Of a stretch of 41,791 nucleotides of DNA, positions 34,150 to 41,791 are shown in pieces. Source of the stretch: an uncultured beta proteobacterium. Lineage in GTDB: Bacteria; Pseudomonadota; Gammaproteobacteria; Burkholderiales; SG8-41. The position numbers were made by a program, and so were the translations under genes. The notes under the pieces were generated by a model. That model saw nothing but the letters and a program-made list of their open reading frames with translations. It was not told where the DNA came from and made no database searches. The stretch lies in the NCBI GenBank assembly GCA_903905655.1, contig CAIVHG010000020.1, positions 1-41,791 of the forward strand. The letters run 5' to 3'. Numbering within the stretch: the first letter of the stretch is position 1; every line of letters begins with the position of its first letter.

Positions 34150-35802
34150 ATGAAGGTTTGCGAGCGGATTGCAGAGGGGTTCAAGGCGGAAGGCGTGCGC
34201 GCGGTGTTCGGCATGATGGGGGCATCGACCATCGGCTTTTATCAGTCGATACACGACAAGGGCATCAAGCTGATCGACGTGCGCCACGAGGGTTTCGGTC
34301 TGGGCATGGCCGACGGCTGGTACCGCGCCACCAAGACCGTAGGTGTATGCACGTCTACCGAAGGGCCGGGCATCGCGCAGCTCTCCACCGGGCTGCTCAC
34401 CGCGGGCCGTGCGGGTTCAGCCGTGGTCGTGTTCGTCGGCGACTGCGCAACCACCGATCACGAGCACGTGCAGAACATGGACCAGCACCTCTACGCGCGA
34501 GGCTGCGAGGCGGGCTTCATACGCCTGGACGTGCCGGCGCTGGTCGACGACGTGGTGCGCGACGCATTCCGTCGGGCGCGGCTCGAGTTGCGCCCGGTCA
34601 TACTCAGCGTGCCGGTCGACGTGCAGAACATGCAAGTGGATCTGGACGAGCCGTACGAGCCCTTGTCGGCCCTCATGCCGCCGCCGCAGCCCATGTACCC
34701 GTCGCCCAAGCTCATCGCGCAGGTCGCGGACATACTCGCCGGCAGCCGCAAGCCGGTGATCGTCGCCGGGCGCGGCGCAATCGAGTCGGGCGCTGCCGCT
34801 GCGGTGCAAAGCCTTGCCAAGCGCATCGGGGCGCTGGTCTCGACCTCGCTGCGCGGCAAGAATTTTCTGGCCGATGACGAATTCCAGGTCGGCATCTCCG
34901 GGCACTACGGCACGCGCACCGCGATGCAATTGTTCGAGGATGCGGATTGCGTCATCGCGGTCGGTGCGGCACTCAACCGCTACACCACCTCGAACGGTTA
35001 TCTGTATCCGAACGCGCGCATCGTGCAGATCGACGTGCAGCCCCACGTCCTCGTGCAGGCGGGCCGCCGTGCCGATGTCTACGTGCAGGCGGATGCGCGC
35101 GCCGCGCTCGAGGAGATCGACCAGGTGCTGGCGAAGCGCTCGGTGCAGCTCACCGGTTACCGCACCGCGGAAGTGAAAGCGCAGCTCAAGCACAATTTCG
35201 ACGACCCCGCTGAATTCCCCATCGAGCCGGGCTGCGTCGATGCGCGCGAAGTCTGTCGCATGCTGGAAGAGTTGATCCCGGGCGACATACCGTTGGCGAC
35301 CGCCGGCGGCGCGGCGGGCGGCTTTACCAATCTGCTGTTCAACAAGCCGCGCCCGTTCGTGCTGGCCGGCCATTACTTCGGCTGCACCGGGCAGATGCTG
35401 CCGGCGGCGATGGGGGCGTGCGCTGCGATCGGCAACAAGCCGGTGCTGCTGCTCGAAGGCGATGCCGGCATGATGATGCACCTTGCGGACTTCGACACCG
35501 CGGTGCGCTACAACATGCCGGTGCTGGCGATCGTGCTCAACGACGAGGCGCTCGGCATCGAGTACCAGATGATGGTTGCGCGCAAGCTCGACTCGAAGCT
35601 GGCGAGCGTGCCCACGCCGAACATGGGAGCGGTTGCAATCGCGCTCGGCGCGCGCGGCTGCCTGGCGCGCAGCGTGGAAGAAGTGCGCAAGGCCGCCCAG
35701 GAATGGCTGGCCAATCCCGGGCCGATGATCATCGACGTGCGCATCGGGCGCCAGGTCCTGACCCTGTCGCAGCGCCGTTTGCTCTACGCACGCGACGAAT
35801 AA
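34150..35802 (+). CDS. Thiamine diphosphate-dependent enzyme, second paralogue
   Basis: A 550-residue paralogue of the 29712 enzyme (both begin MKV, with matching AVFG and TVFG segments). PYR-domain glutamate E47 (VRHEGFGLGMADGWY) is present; the central domain starts KPVIVAGRGAI; the PP-domain motif is GDA at 437-439 rather than GDG, with N464 and D465 in VLNDEALG. Metal binding by Asp and Asn is therefore kept. The Gly to Ala change is tolerated in parts of the superfamily. It has an AAGGGAG site and is 58 bases before the UbiD-type gene, so decarboxylation or ligation of a keto acid may connect with prFMN chemistry. The substrate is unknown. Confidence 0.87.
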   Translation: MKVCERIAEGFKAEGVRAVFGMMGASTIGFYQSIHDKGIKLIDVRHEGFGLGMADGWYRATKTVGVCTSTEGPGIAQLSTGLLTAGRAGSAVVVFVGDCATTDHEHVQNMDQHLYARGCEAGFIRLDVPALVDDVVRDAFRRARLELRPVILSVPVDVQNMQVDLDEPYEPLSALMPPPQPMYPSPKLIAQVADILAGSRKPVIVAGRGAIESGAAAAVQSLAKRIGALVSTSLRGKNFLADDEFQVGISGHYGTRTAMQLFEDADCVIAVGAALNRYTTSNGYLYPNARIVQIDVQPHVLVQAGRRADVYVQADARAALEEIDQVLAKRSVQLTGYRTAEVKAQLKHNFDDPAEFPIEPGCVDAREVCRMLEELIPGDIPLATAGGAAGGFTNLLFNKPRPFVLAGHYFGCTGQMLPAAMGACAAIGNKPVLLLEGDAGMMMHLADFDTAVRYNMPVLAIVLNDEALGIEYQMMVARKLDSKLASVPTPNMGAVAIALGARGCLARSVEEVRKAAQEWLANPGPMIIDVRIGRQVLTLSQRRLLYARDE

Positions 35803-35860
35803 CGCAGGCGCACGGCACACTGAAACTTCAATTTCAAGCACAGACTACAGAGGACTACAC

Positions 35861-37330
35861 ATGGCGCACAAAGATCTCAGGGATTGGCTGAAGCTCATCG
35901 AAGCGGATAGCGAGCTGAAGCAGATCGATGGCGCCAAATGCGACCTCGAGATGGCGGGCCTGGTGGAGATCATCTATCGCGAAGGCAAACGGCCGGCGCC
36001 CGCGCTGCTGTTCGACAACATTCCGGGCGTTGCCAAGGGCTACCGCACGCTGTTCGGCCTGGTGTCCTCGCCGCGCCGCCTGTCGCGCGCGTTGAATCTC
36101 GGCGTGTGCGACGAACGCATGGAAGTGGTGCAGCGGCTGCGCGACAAGGTGAAAGGGTTCAAGCCGATTTCGCCCAAGGTGGTGGAGAAGGCGGCGTTCT
36201 TCGAGAACACGCTGACCGGAGACGCGATCGATCTCAACCGCTTTCCGGTGCCCCGGCACCATGAGGCGGATGGCGGCTTCTACATCGGCACCGGCGGCAG
36301 CTTCATCCTCAAGGATCCGGATTCCGGCTACATCAACCTCGGCACTTATCGCGCCATGCTGATCGACCGCAATCGCATGGCGATGCACGCCACCGAGGGG
36401 CAGCACGGCTCGATGATCCGCGAGAAGTATTTTTCGCAGAACAAGGTGATGCCGGTGGTATTCGTCGCAGGCCACGATCCGGCACTGTTCGTTGCATCCT
36501 CAGACCGTTCCGTGGGCTGGGGCATCTCTGAGTACGACCACGCCGGCGGGCTCAAGGGTGAAGCCATCGAGGTGGTGAACGGCCCGCTCACCGGGCTGCC
36601 GATTCCGGCGGGTGCCGAGTTCGTCATCGAGGGCGAGTGCCATCCCGGCGACCTGGTCGACGAGGGGCCGTTCGGGGAGTGGATGGGCTACTACGCCAAT
36701 CTCGGCGAGAACCCGGTTCCAGAGCCGGTGATCCGCGTCAAGGCGGTCTATCACCGCAACAATCCCATCCTCACATGCGCGCATCCGAGCGTGCCGCCGT
36801 CGGAGATGACGCCGTGGACCTGTTTGATCCGTGCCGCGATGTTCTGGAACGGCATCGAGAAGCTCGGCATGCCGGGTATCAAGGGCGTATGGTGCCACGA
36901 GGAGGGCGGCAGCCTGCAGCTCACGGTGGTCGCCATCAAGCAGATGAGCGCGGGCCACGCCAAGCGCGTCGGACTCGCCGCGGATCTGGTGGCGCAGGTG
37001 AAAACGCGCTACACCATCGTGGTCGACGACGACATCGATCCTTCGAACCTGAGCCATGTGATGTGGGCGGTGGCCACGCGCGCCGATCCCGCTGTGGCGA
37101 TCCAGATTCTGGAGCACTGCGGGACCAGCTCCGCCGACACCACGGTGCCGGTGGCGGAGAAGAAGAAATGGAAGCACGCGCCCAAGCCGCTCTACAGCGG
37201 GCGCGCCATCATCGACGCCTGCCAGCCGTTCGAGCACCGCGACGAATGGTATCCGGTGTGCAAGATCAGCGATCAGCTGCAGGCCGACCTCAAGAAGAAA
37301 TGGGCGGCGCTTTTCAAGGATCTTTGCTGA
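35861..37330 (+). CDS. UbiD-family prenylated-FMN-dependent (de)carboxylase
   Basis: A 489-residue UbiD/Fdc-type enzyme that reversibly decarboxylates aromatic or unsaturated acids with prenylated FMN. Compared, from memory, with the fungal ferulate decarboxylase numbering, all key residues occur at a constant offset of 9: N159, H182 and E224 (metal and cofactor), R164, E268 and E273 (the Glu-Arg-Glu catalytic set, in INLGTYR and DEGPFGE). It should therefore be active. UbiX, which makes the cofactor, is not in this window and must act from elsewhere. It follows the second ThDP gene by 58 bases and precedes a Bug gene by 94. The substrate is unknown: phenolic acids, heteroaromatic acids and phenylacrylates are all possible. 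Confidence 0.92.
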   Translation: MAHKDLRDWLKLIEADSELKQIDGAKCDLEMAGLVEIIYREGKRPAPALLFDNIPGVAKGYRTLFGLVSSPRRLSRALNLGVCDERMEVVQRLRDKVKGFKPISPKVVEKAAFFENTLTGDAIDLNRFPVPRHHEADGGFYIGTGGSFILKDPDSGYINLGTYRAMLIDRNRMAMHATEGQHGSMIREKYFSQNKVMPVVFVAGHDPALFVASSDRSVGWGISEYDHAGGLKGEAIEVVNGPLTGLPIPAGAEFVIEGECHPGDLVDEGPFGEWMGYYANLGENPVPEPVIRVKAVYHRNNPILTCAHPSVPPSEMTPWTCLIRAAMFWNGIEKLGMPGIKGVWCHEEGGSLQLTVVAIKQMSAGHAKRVGLAADLVAQVKTRYTIVVDDDIDPSNLSHVMWAVATRADPAVAIQILEHCGTSSADTTVPVAEKKKWKHAPKPLYSGRAIIDACQPFEHRDEWYPVCKISDQLQADLKKKWAALFKDLC

Positions 37331-37424
37331 ACGCACGCGCGCACGCATAATGTCGTCTCGGTAGTAACAAAGCGCCCGGCCGCCCGAGTCCGCCGGCGCG
37401 CTCATCCATTGAAGGAGAACGGAA

Positions 37425-38393
37425 ATGCTGAAATCTGTGCCGACCCTGATCGTCCTGTCCGCGCTGGCCGCCGGCGCAGCGCACGCAGCTGCTCCCAACG
37501 CGCAGTATCCCAACCGGCCGGTACGCATCGTTACCGGAGAAACCGGGGGTGCGCCCGATCTGGTGCTGCGCCTGATGACGCCGGATCTGGTCGATGCCCT
37601 CGGTCAACAGGTCATCGTCGATGACCGCGGCGGCGCCGCTGGCATACTCGCGGCGCAGGCGGTGGCGCGCGCTCCTGCTGACGGTTATACACTGCTGTTT
37701 TACGCCAGCGCGCTGTGGTTGTCGCCGGTCCTCAACGGCGCCAAGGATGATCCGTTAAAGGATTTTGCGCCCATATCATTGGTCACGAGCGCGCCGAACG
37801 TGCTGGTGGTCCATCCGTCGCTGCCGGTCAAGTCGGTGAAGGAGCTGATCGCATTTGCGAAATCGCATCCCGGCCAGCTCAACTACGGATCGGGCGGCGT
37901 GGGCGGCTCACCGTGGCTTGCGGGAGAGCTGTTCAAGGTCATGGCCGGGGTCGACCTCGTGCGCATCGGCTACAAGGGCGGCGGTCCGGCCGTCACCGAT
38001 CTGCTGGGCGGACAGCTGCAGCTGATGTTTGCCTCGGCCACCTCGATTACGCAGCACATCGCGAGCGGCCGGGTGCGGGCGCTCGGGGTAACGTCGCCGG
38101 GACCCTCTGCGCTCGCGCCAGGCCTGCCGACGGTTGCCGCGTCCGGCCTGCCTGGATTCGAGACTCAGGGCGTCTACGCCTTGTTTGCTCCCGTCGGGAC
38201 GCCCAAGCCGATCATCAACCTGCTGCAGCAGCAGGTGCGGCAGGCGGTAAGCAAGCCCGAGATGAAGCCCAAGTTTCTCAAGGCCGGCGTGGAGCCGGTG
38301 GGCAGCACGGCGGAAGAACTCGACGCGAGCTTGAAGAAAGAGATCGCGGTGTGGGGGAAGCTTTATCGCGAGGGCCGCATCAAGGCGGATTAG
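37425..38393 (+). CDS. Bug family (TctC-type) periplasmic solute-binding protein
   Basis: A 322-residue binding protein, last gene of the + strand run. The signal peptide (about 1-21, ending GAAHA) precedes AAPNAQYPNRPVRIVTGE. The ligand loop is TGGAPDLVLRLMT with Asp, and the family marks NVLVVHPSLPVKSVKEL and RIGYKGGGPAVTDL are clear. A GAAGGAGAA site precedes the ATG. A REP-like hairpin begins 6 bases after the stop and may end or protect the message. Confidence 0.9.
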   Translation: MLKSVPTLIVLSALAAGAAHAAAPNAQYPNRPVRIVTGETGGAPDLVLRLMTPDLVDALGQQVIVDDRGGAAGILAAQAVARAPADGYTLLFYASALWLSPVLNGAKDDPLKDFAPISLVTSAPNVLVVHPSLPVKSVKELIAFAKSHPGQLNYGSGGVGGSPWLAGELFKVMAGVDLVRIGYKGGGPAVTDLLGGQLQLMFASATSITQHIASGRVRALGVTSPGPSALAPGLPTVAASGLPGFETQGVYALFAPVGTPKPIINLLQQQVRQAVSKPEMKPKFLKAGVEPVGSTAEELDASLKKEIAVWGKLYREGRIKAD

Positions 38394-38398
38394 CAGGG

Positions 38399-38490
38399 GT
38401 AGGGCGGGTCACACCCGCCATCGTGCAGTGCCAATTAGAAGTAGGGTCTCACCCTCGTGATATCTGAATGGCGGGTGTAACCCGCCCTAC
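38399..38490. repeat. Inverted pair of REP-like hairpin cores
   Basis: A reverse core (38399-38420) and a forward core (38469-38490), each 22 bases, are inverted copies matching at 21 of 22 positions. Each has the hairpin GGCGGGT-N3-ACCCGCC and the CTAC flank. The order is the reverse of the pair at 25774-25834. It lies between convergent genes and could act as a transcription barrier in both directions. Confidence 0.8.
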
Positions 38491-38509
38491 GTTCGTTCCC
38501 TTGTAGTAG

Positions 38510-38529
38510 GGCGGAATTCCGATTCCGCC
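38510..38529. repeat. Hairpin GGCGGAAT-TCCG-ATTCCGCC
   Basis: A perfect 8-base stem with a 4-base loop, preceded by GTAG as in the neighbouring cores, so probably a variant of the same repeat type. It is 32 bases past the stop of the CoxG-like gene on the - strand; no T run follows, so it is not a standard terminator. Confidence 0.6.
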
Positions 38530-38560
38530 GGAACGTTTCTCAGGACACTAGGCGGTTCCG

Positions 38561-39199
38561 CTAAAAGAACCTGCCGAAGATCCATCCCATTAAAAAGAAC
38601 AACACCGGCACCGCAGCGCGCTTCACCGCACGCAACGCAGAGGCGGCGATGACGGGCCCTAGATTCAGTTCTGGGACTTCCTGTTGAGTAATGCCTGAGC
38701 TGTCAGGCGTGGCTGCGATGGGCGCTGCGGCGCCGGGCGCGCTGGAGGCTGCCTGAGCCAGCACCGCCGCGTGCAGGTTCTGGGTGAACTGCTCGATCAG
38801 GCGCGATGCGATGTCGGCGATCACGCCGCCGCCGAATTGCGCGAGGCGTCCCGTCATCGCGAGATCGGTCTCGACCAGCACCTTGGTGCGCGCAGCAGTC
38901 ACCGGCTCGAACTTCACGTTGATCGTCGCGCTGGCGGAAGCCTTGCCGCCGAGATCTTTTCCGGTGCCGCGGATCTTTGCGGTGCGCGCAGCTTCATTTT
39001 TCTCGAGGAACTGCACCATGCCCTGGAAGTTTGCGCTGATCGCGCCCACTTTCACCTTGATGCTCACCTTGTAGTCGCCGCCCTCGCGCCCGATGTAGGT
39101 GGCGCCCGGCATGCAGGAGATGACGCTCTCGACTTCATCGAGCAAAGCCCAGGCGCGCTCTACCGGCGCTTCGACCACGAATTCGTTGTTGAGGATCAT
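38561..39199 (-). CDS. CoxG-like SRPBCC protein
   Basis: A 212-residue protein of the carbon monoxide dehydrogenase subunit G family (SRPBCC fold). The family core MILNNEFVVEAPVERAWALL, VISCMPGAT and RLAQFGGGVIADIASRLIEQF is clear over about 1-145. A low-complexity Ala/Pro linker follows, then a C-terminal hydrophobic helix (about 193-210) that would anchor it in the membrane, as proposed for CoxG, which helps attach the molybdenum enzyme to the membrane. The ATG overlaps the stop of the FAD-subunit gene by 4 bases, so it belongs to the same operon. Confidence 0.9.
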   Translation of the reverse strand: MILNNEFVVEAPVERAWALLDEVESVISCMPGATYIGREGGDYKVSIKVKVGAISANFQGMVQFLEKNEAARTAKIRGTGKDLGGKASASATINVKFEPVTAARTKVLVETDLAMTGRLAQFGGGVIADIASRLIEQFTQNLHAAVLAQAASSAPGAAAPIAATPDSSGITQQEVPELNLGPVIAASALRAVKRAAVPVLFFLMGWIFGRFF

Positions 39200-40074
39200 T
39201 GCGCTGACACTTCTTCGTGCGCTTCCTTGATCGCACGCTGGAACAGCGTGCGCGTCGCAGAGCGGCGATACTCGACAGAGGCGAAGGGGTCGGCATGAGG
39301 ATGGATCGCGCGGTCGATCGCATCTGCAGCTGCGGCGATCCCGGCGGCAGTGTATCCATGTGACACGAGTGCAGCCTCGGCCTCCGGCACCCTGATCTGT
39401 TTGGCATTCACGCCGAAGCAGGCGAGTGCGACCGAGCTGAGGCTCGTGCTGCCTTTGCCACGCATGAGCGCGAGCGCCACGCCGGCCAGCGGGAAGCCGC
39501 CGCGCAGCCGCGTGATCTCCTTGATCACGACTTTTTCCTCAGAAGGACGCCTGGGGAACACGACTTCGGTAAGCATCTCGTCGCTCTTGCGTGCAGTCAT
39601 GTATGGTCCGAGAAAATAATCCTTCGCCGCGACCACACGTTCACCGCTCGCGGAGCGCAGCTTGAAGCGCGCTTCCATGATGAGAGCGATGGCGGGCAGC
39701 TCGGACGCGGGATCGGCCTGGCACAGGTTGCCGCAGATGGTTCCGCGCGTGCGCACCGCGGGATGCGCGACGAGTTCGATGGCGTTGACCAGGCCGGGGC
39801 AGGCGGCCCGGGCTTCGGCGGAGCGCTGCACGGCGATATAGGTCACGCCTGCGCCGATCGCCAGGCCGTCATCGGTGTTGCGGATGGAACGCAGGTCGTC
39901 AGCGATGTTGCGGATGGCGATGAGGTGCGCCGGCTGCGCCAGCCGGAAGCGCATCAACGGCAGCAGGCTCTGGCCGCCGGCGAGGACTGCCGCCTCGTCG
40001 TTATGTTGCGCGAGCAGTTGCAGGCACTCGGCGAGTGTGGCCGGTGCGTGGTAGATAAAGGGAGCAGGTTTCAT
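39196..40074 (-). CDS. FAD-binding (medium) subunit of a xanthine dehydrogenase-family molybdenum hydroxylase
   Basis: A 292-residue subunit of the CoxM/CutM type that passes electrons from the iron-sulfur subunit to FAD and an acceptor. FAD motifs are AGGQSLLP (32-39) and RTRGTICGNLCQADPASE (about 108-125). The second motif differs from the common TIGG...HADPAS form, with Cys and Gln replacing Gly and His, which may alter FAD or acceptor interaction. A C-terminal CO-dehydrogenase flavoprotein domain follows. Both ends overlap neighbours by 4 bases (ATGA), so large subunit, FAD subunit and CoxG-like protein are co-translated. Confidence 0.9.
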   Translation of the reverse strand: MKPAPFIYHAPATLAECLQLLAQHNDEAAVLAGGQSLLPLMRFRLAQPAHLIAIRNIADDLRSIRNTDDGLAIGAGVTYIAVQRSAEARAACPGLVNAIELVAHPAVRTRGTICGNLCQADPASELPAIALIMEARFKLRSASGERVVAAKDYFLGPYMTARKSDEMLTEVVFPRRPSEEKVVIKEITRLRGGFPLAGVALALMRGKGSTSLSSVALACFGVNAKQIRVPEAEAALVSHGYTAAGIAAAADAIDRAIHPHADPFASVEYRRSATRTLFQRAIKEAHEEVSAQ

Positions 40075-41791
40075 GATTGCTTCTCGCTTGCAGCCGGCGC
40101 GCCATTGGTGCAGGCCCAGAGATCTCCGGGAAAGATCGGGATGGTCGTGATGTCCACTTCACCATCGAACGCGTTGATGATCGCGTTTGCCACCGCGGGC
40201 GCGACCCCGGCCGGCACACCTTCGGTGATCATGCGCTTGTGGCCGTATACCGTCACCGCCGTCGGCGTGTCGTTGTGGCCGATGACGATTTCATCCGGCA
40301 TTTCACCCGCGGTCAGCATGGCGTAATCCTTCAGGTTCGAAGTGATGAGCTGGCCCTGGTCGTCGTAGATGTATGCTTCGTGCGTCAGGTTGCTGATGCC
40401 GGTCGCGATGCCGGAAATGATGCCGGTGCGCAGCCCGCGCGGGTTGAGGATTTTGCCGACGTCGCCGACGATGCCATAGGAGAGCACGCGGATCTTGCCG
40501 AGCTCGGCATCCACTTCCACGACCGCGGCATGCGCGGCGAAGCTGGTCGGCGCATAGGGCGGCTCGAAGTACGCCGTCTCCGACAATTCCGGGACGCTGC
40601 CTTCCGGCAGCATGAACGGCCGCATCATGGCCGCCCACGCGATGTCCCTGAAGCTCAGCGTCTTGCCATCCGGCAGATGGGTGATCGTGCCACGGGCGCA
40701 TTTGAAGTCCTGCTCGTTCGCCGGCACTTTCATGAGGTGTGCCGCTACCCCGATTACCTTGGTGCGCAGGCGCCGCGCCGCGATGGCGCATACCGAGGTG
40801 ACGTCGGTGTTCGAGTTGGTGATCGGGGAGAGCAGCGAGTCGCCGGTATAGACCTCGATCGCGTGCACGTCGGCGCCGAGTTCCTCGGCAGTGATCTTCG
40901 CCATCGTGGTGTGCCGCATCTGGCCCTGCGGCGCATCACCGGTCATGATCGACAGCGACCCGTCGGGGTACATGCGCATGGTCACCGAGGCGTACTGCGG
41001 CTGGTTATAGGACACCACGCCGCCGATGGAGCACAGCGGCCGGCAGGTTTCCACGCAGGTGGCGATGCCGATGCCGACGCGGCGTCCTGCGGCGCGCATC
41101 TGCTTTACTTCCTGCACACGCTCATCATAGCGAAACACGTCGAGCATCTTGTCGAGCGTGCCGAAGTAGTCGGATTCCAGCAGCATGCCGCGCTGGCCGC
41201 CGAGCGGCGAGGGGTACGGAAACTCCTTGACGAAGTTGGTGCGCCGGATCTGCAGTGGCGACAGCTTGAGGCTGCGTGCAGCATCGTCCATCAGGCGCTC
41301 GATGGCCCACACGGCAGGCATGCGGCCGGCGGGCCGATTGTAGCCGACCGGCGCTTTGTTGGTGACCGCGCACTTGAGATGCGTGCGCACCCACGGGAGG
41401 TGGTACGGAGGCGGCACCGTGCACGAGGAGCGCGCCGCTCGCACTGCGAACATGTCGACCAGCGCGCTGCCGACATCGGCGATCACCTCGTTCTTGATGC
41501 CGAGTATCTTGCCGTTCCCATCGAACGCGGCAACGATGTCCCAAATCTGGTCGCGCGCATGGATGCCTTTCTTCAGCGCCTCGGTGCGGTCTTCGATCCA
41601 GCGCACCGGCTTGCCGACCTGCATCGCCAGCCACGCGATGACGGCGGTCTCGCGGTGCATCGGGGACTTCCATCCAAAGCCGCCGCCGATGTTCTGCGGC
41701 GCGATGACCTGCACTCTGGACATCGGTATCTTCAGGATATCCGCGAGCGCTTCCGCCGGACGGAGGAGGGTCAGCAGCCCCAGCCGCTGGA
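40071..41791 (-). CDS. Molybdopterin-binding large subunit of a molybdenum hydroxylase (5' end outside window)
   Basis: The frame is open to the right edge, so the N-terminus is missing; about 573 C-terminal residues are visible. The family segment VIAPQNIGGGFGWK, HRETAVIAWLA, KPVRWIEDRTEAL and the C-terminal RMITEGVPAGVAPAVANAI carry the molybdenum-pterin contacts, with the Glu in TEG aligning to the catalytic base. The active-site loop that in true aerobic CO dehydrogenase reads AYRCSFR is GYNRPAGR here, the form of other hydroxylases (aldehyde, isoquinoline or nicotinate type). Substrate therefore is probably an aldehyde or N-heterocycle, not CO. The small 2Fe-2S subunit is not seen and may lie to the right. 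Confidence 0.88.
   Translation of the reverse strand, partial: QRLGLLTLLRPAEALADILKIPMSRVQVIAPQNIGGGFGWKSPMHRETAVIAWLAMQVGKPVRWIEDRTEALKKGIHARDQIWDIVAAFDGNGKILGIKNEVIADVGSALVDMFAVRAARSSCTVPPPYHLPWVRTHLKCAVTNKAPVGYNRPAGRMPAVWAIERLMDDAARSLKLSPLQIRRTNFVKEFPYPSPLGGQRGMLLESDYFGTLDKMLDVFRYDERVQEVKQMRAAGRRVGIGIATCVETCRPLCSIGGVVSYNQPQYASVTMRMYPDGSLSIMTGDAPQGQMRHTTMAKITAEELGADVHAIEVYTGDSLLSPITNSNTDVTSVCAIAARRLRTKVIGVAAHLMKVPANEQDFKCARGTITHLPDGKTLSFRDIAWAAMMRPFMLPEGSVPELSETAYFEPPYAPTSFAAHAAVVEVDAELGKIRVLSYGIVGDVGKILNPRGLRTGIISGIATGISNLTHEAYIYDDQGQLITSNLKDYAMLTAGEMPDEIVIGHNDTPTAVTVYGHKRMITEGVPAGVAPAVANAIINAFDGEVDITTIPIFPGDLWACTNGAPAASEKQS

Noticed and set aside
38510-38529. Intrinsic terminator for the CoxG-like operon
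   Set aside because: The stem is perfect, but no T run follows on the - strand.
40071-41791. Naming the large subunit as CO dehydrogenase CoxL
   Set aside because: The AYxCSFR loop is absent; the loop reads GYNRPAGR.

Overview
The window looks like a chromosome segment of a GC-rich betaproteobacterium, probably Burkholderiales-like. Three things point there: the gene order gyrA-serC-pheA-hisC-tyrA-aroA-cmk-rpsA-ihfB-lapA-lapB followed by LPS-heptose genes and cysM; a kinase-only HldE/RfaE1; and an abundance of Bug (TctC-type) periplasmic binding proteins. This rests on gene content and order only; no search was run.

Left part (1-19.3 kb), all on the + strand, is core metabolism. It holds the 3' end of gyrA, serine synthesis (serC, serA), aromatic amino acid synthesis (pheA, hisC, tyrA, aroA), cmk, ribosomal protein S1 and IHF-beta, closed by a strong terminator at about 10.67 kb. 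A second run follows: lapA-lapB (control of LPS synthesis), pyrF, ugd, rfaE1, rfaD (nucleotide sugar and inner-core heptose), cysM, a PolB-like 3'-5' exonuclease and the 23S rRNA methyltransferase rlmD. Many junctions overlap by 4 bases or are under 25 bases apart. A near-consensus sigma-70 promoter for rpsA lies inside cmk.

Middle (19.3-26.8 kb): a Bax-inhibitor-1 family membrane protein on the - strand with its own terminator, an MFS transporter, tRNA-Ser(UGA), a large TPR/SPINDLY-type glycosyltransferase with 11 TPR units, a Bug protein, a 70-residue protein with a Cys/His motif, and a TSUP-family permease.

Right part (27-41.8 kb) is a catabolic-looking accessory region. It has three blocks: (i) on the - strand, a flavin monooxygenase resembling 6-hydroxynicotinate 3-monooxygenase followed by a Bug protein; (ii) on the + strand, seven closely spaced genes in the order ThDP enzyme, Bug, isochorismatase-fold protein, Bug, ThDP enzyme, UbiD-type decarboxylase, Bug; (iii) on the - strand, a molybdenum hydroxylase large subunit (running off the right edge), its FAD subunit and a CoxG-like protein, with 4-base overlaps. 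Together these suggest uptake and breakdown of aromatic or heterocyclic carboxylic acids, but the substrate cannot be read from sequence. A family of short palindromic repeats (GGCGGGT-N3-ACCCGCC with a CTAC flank) occupies intergenic gaps only in this accessory half.

The seven-gene block (ii) is the best candidate for an undescribed system. No CRISPR array, rRNA, transposase or integrase was seen.
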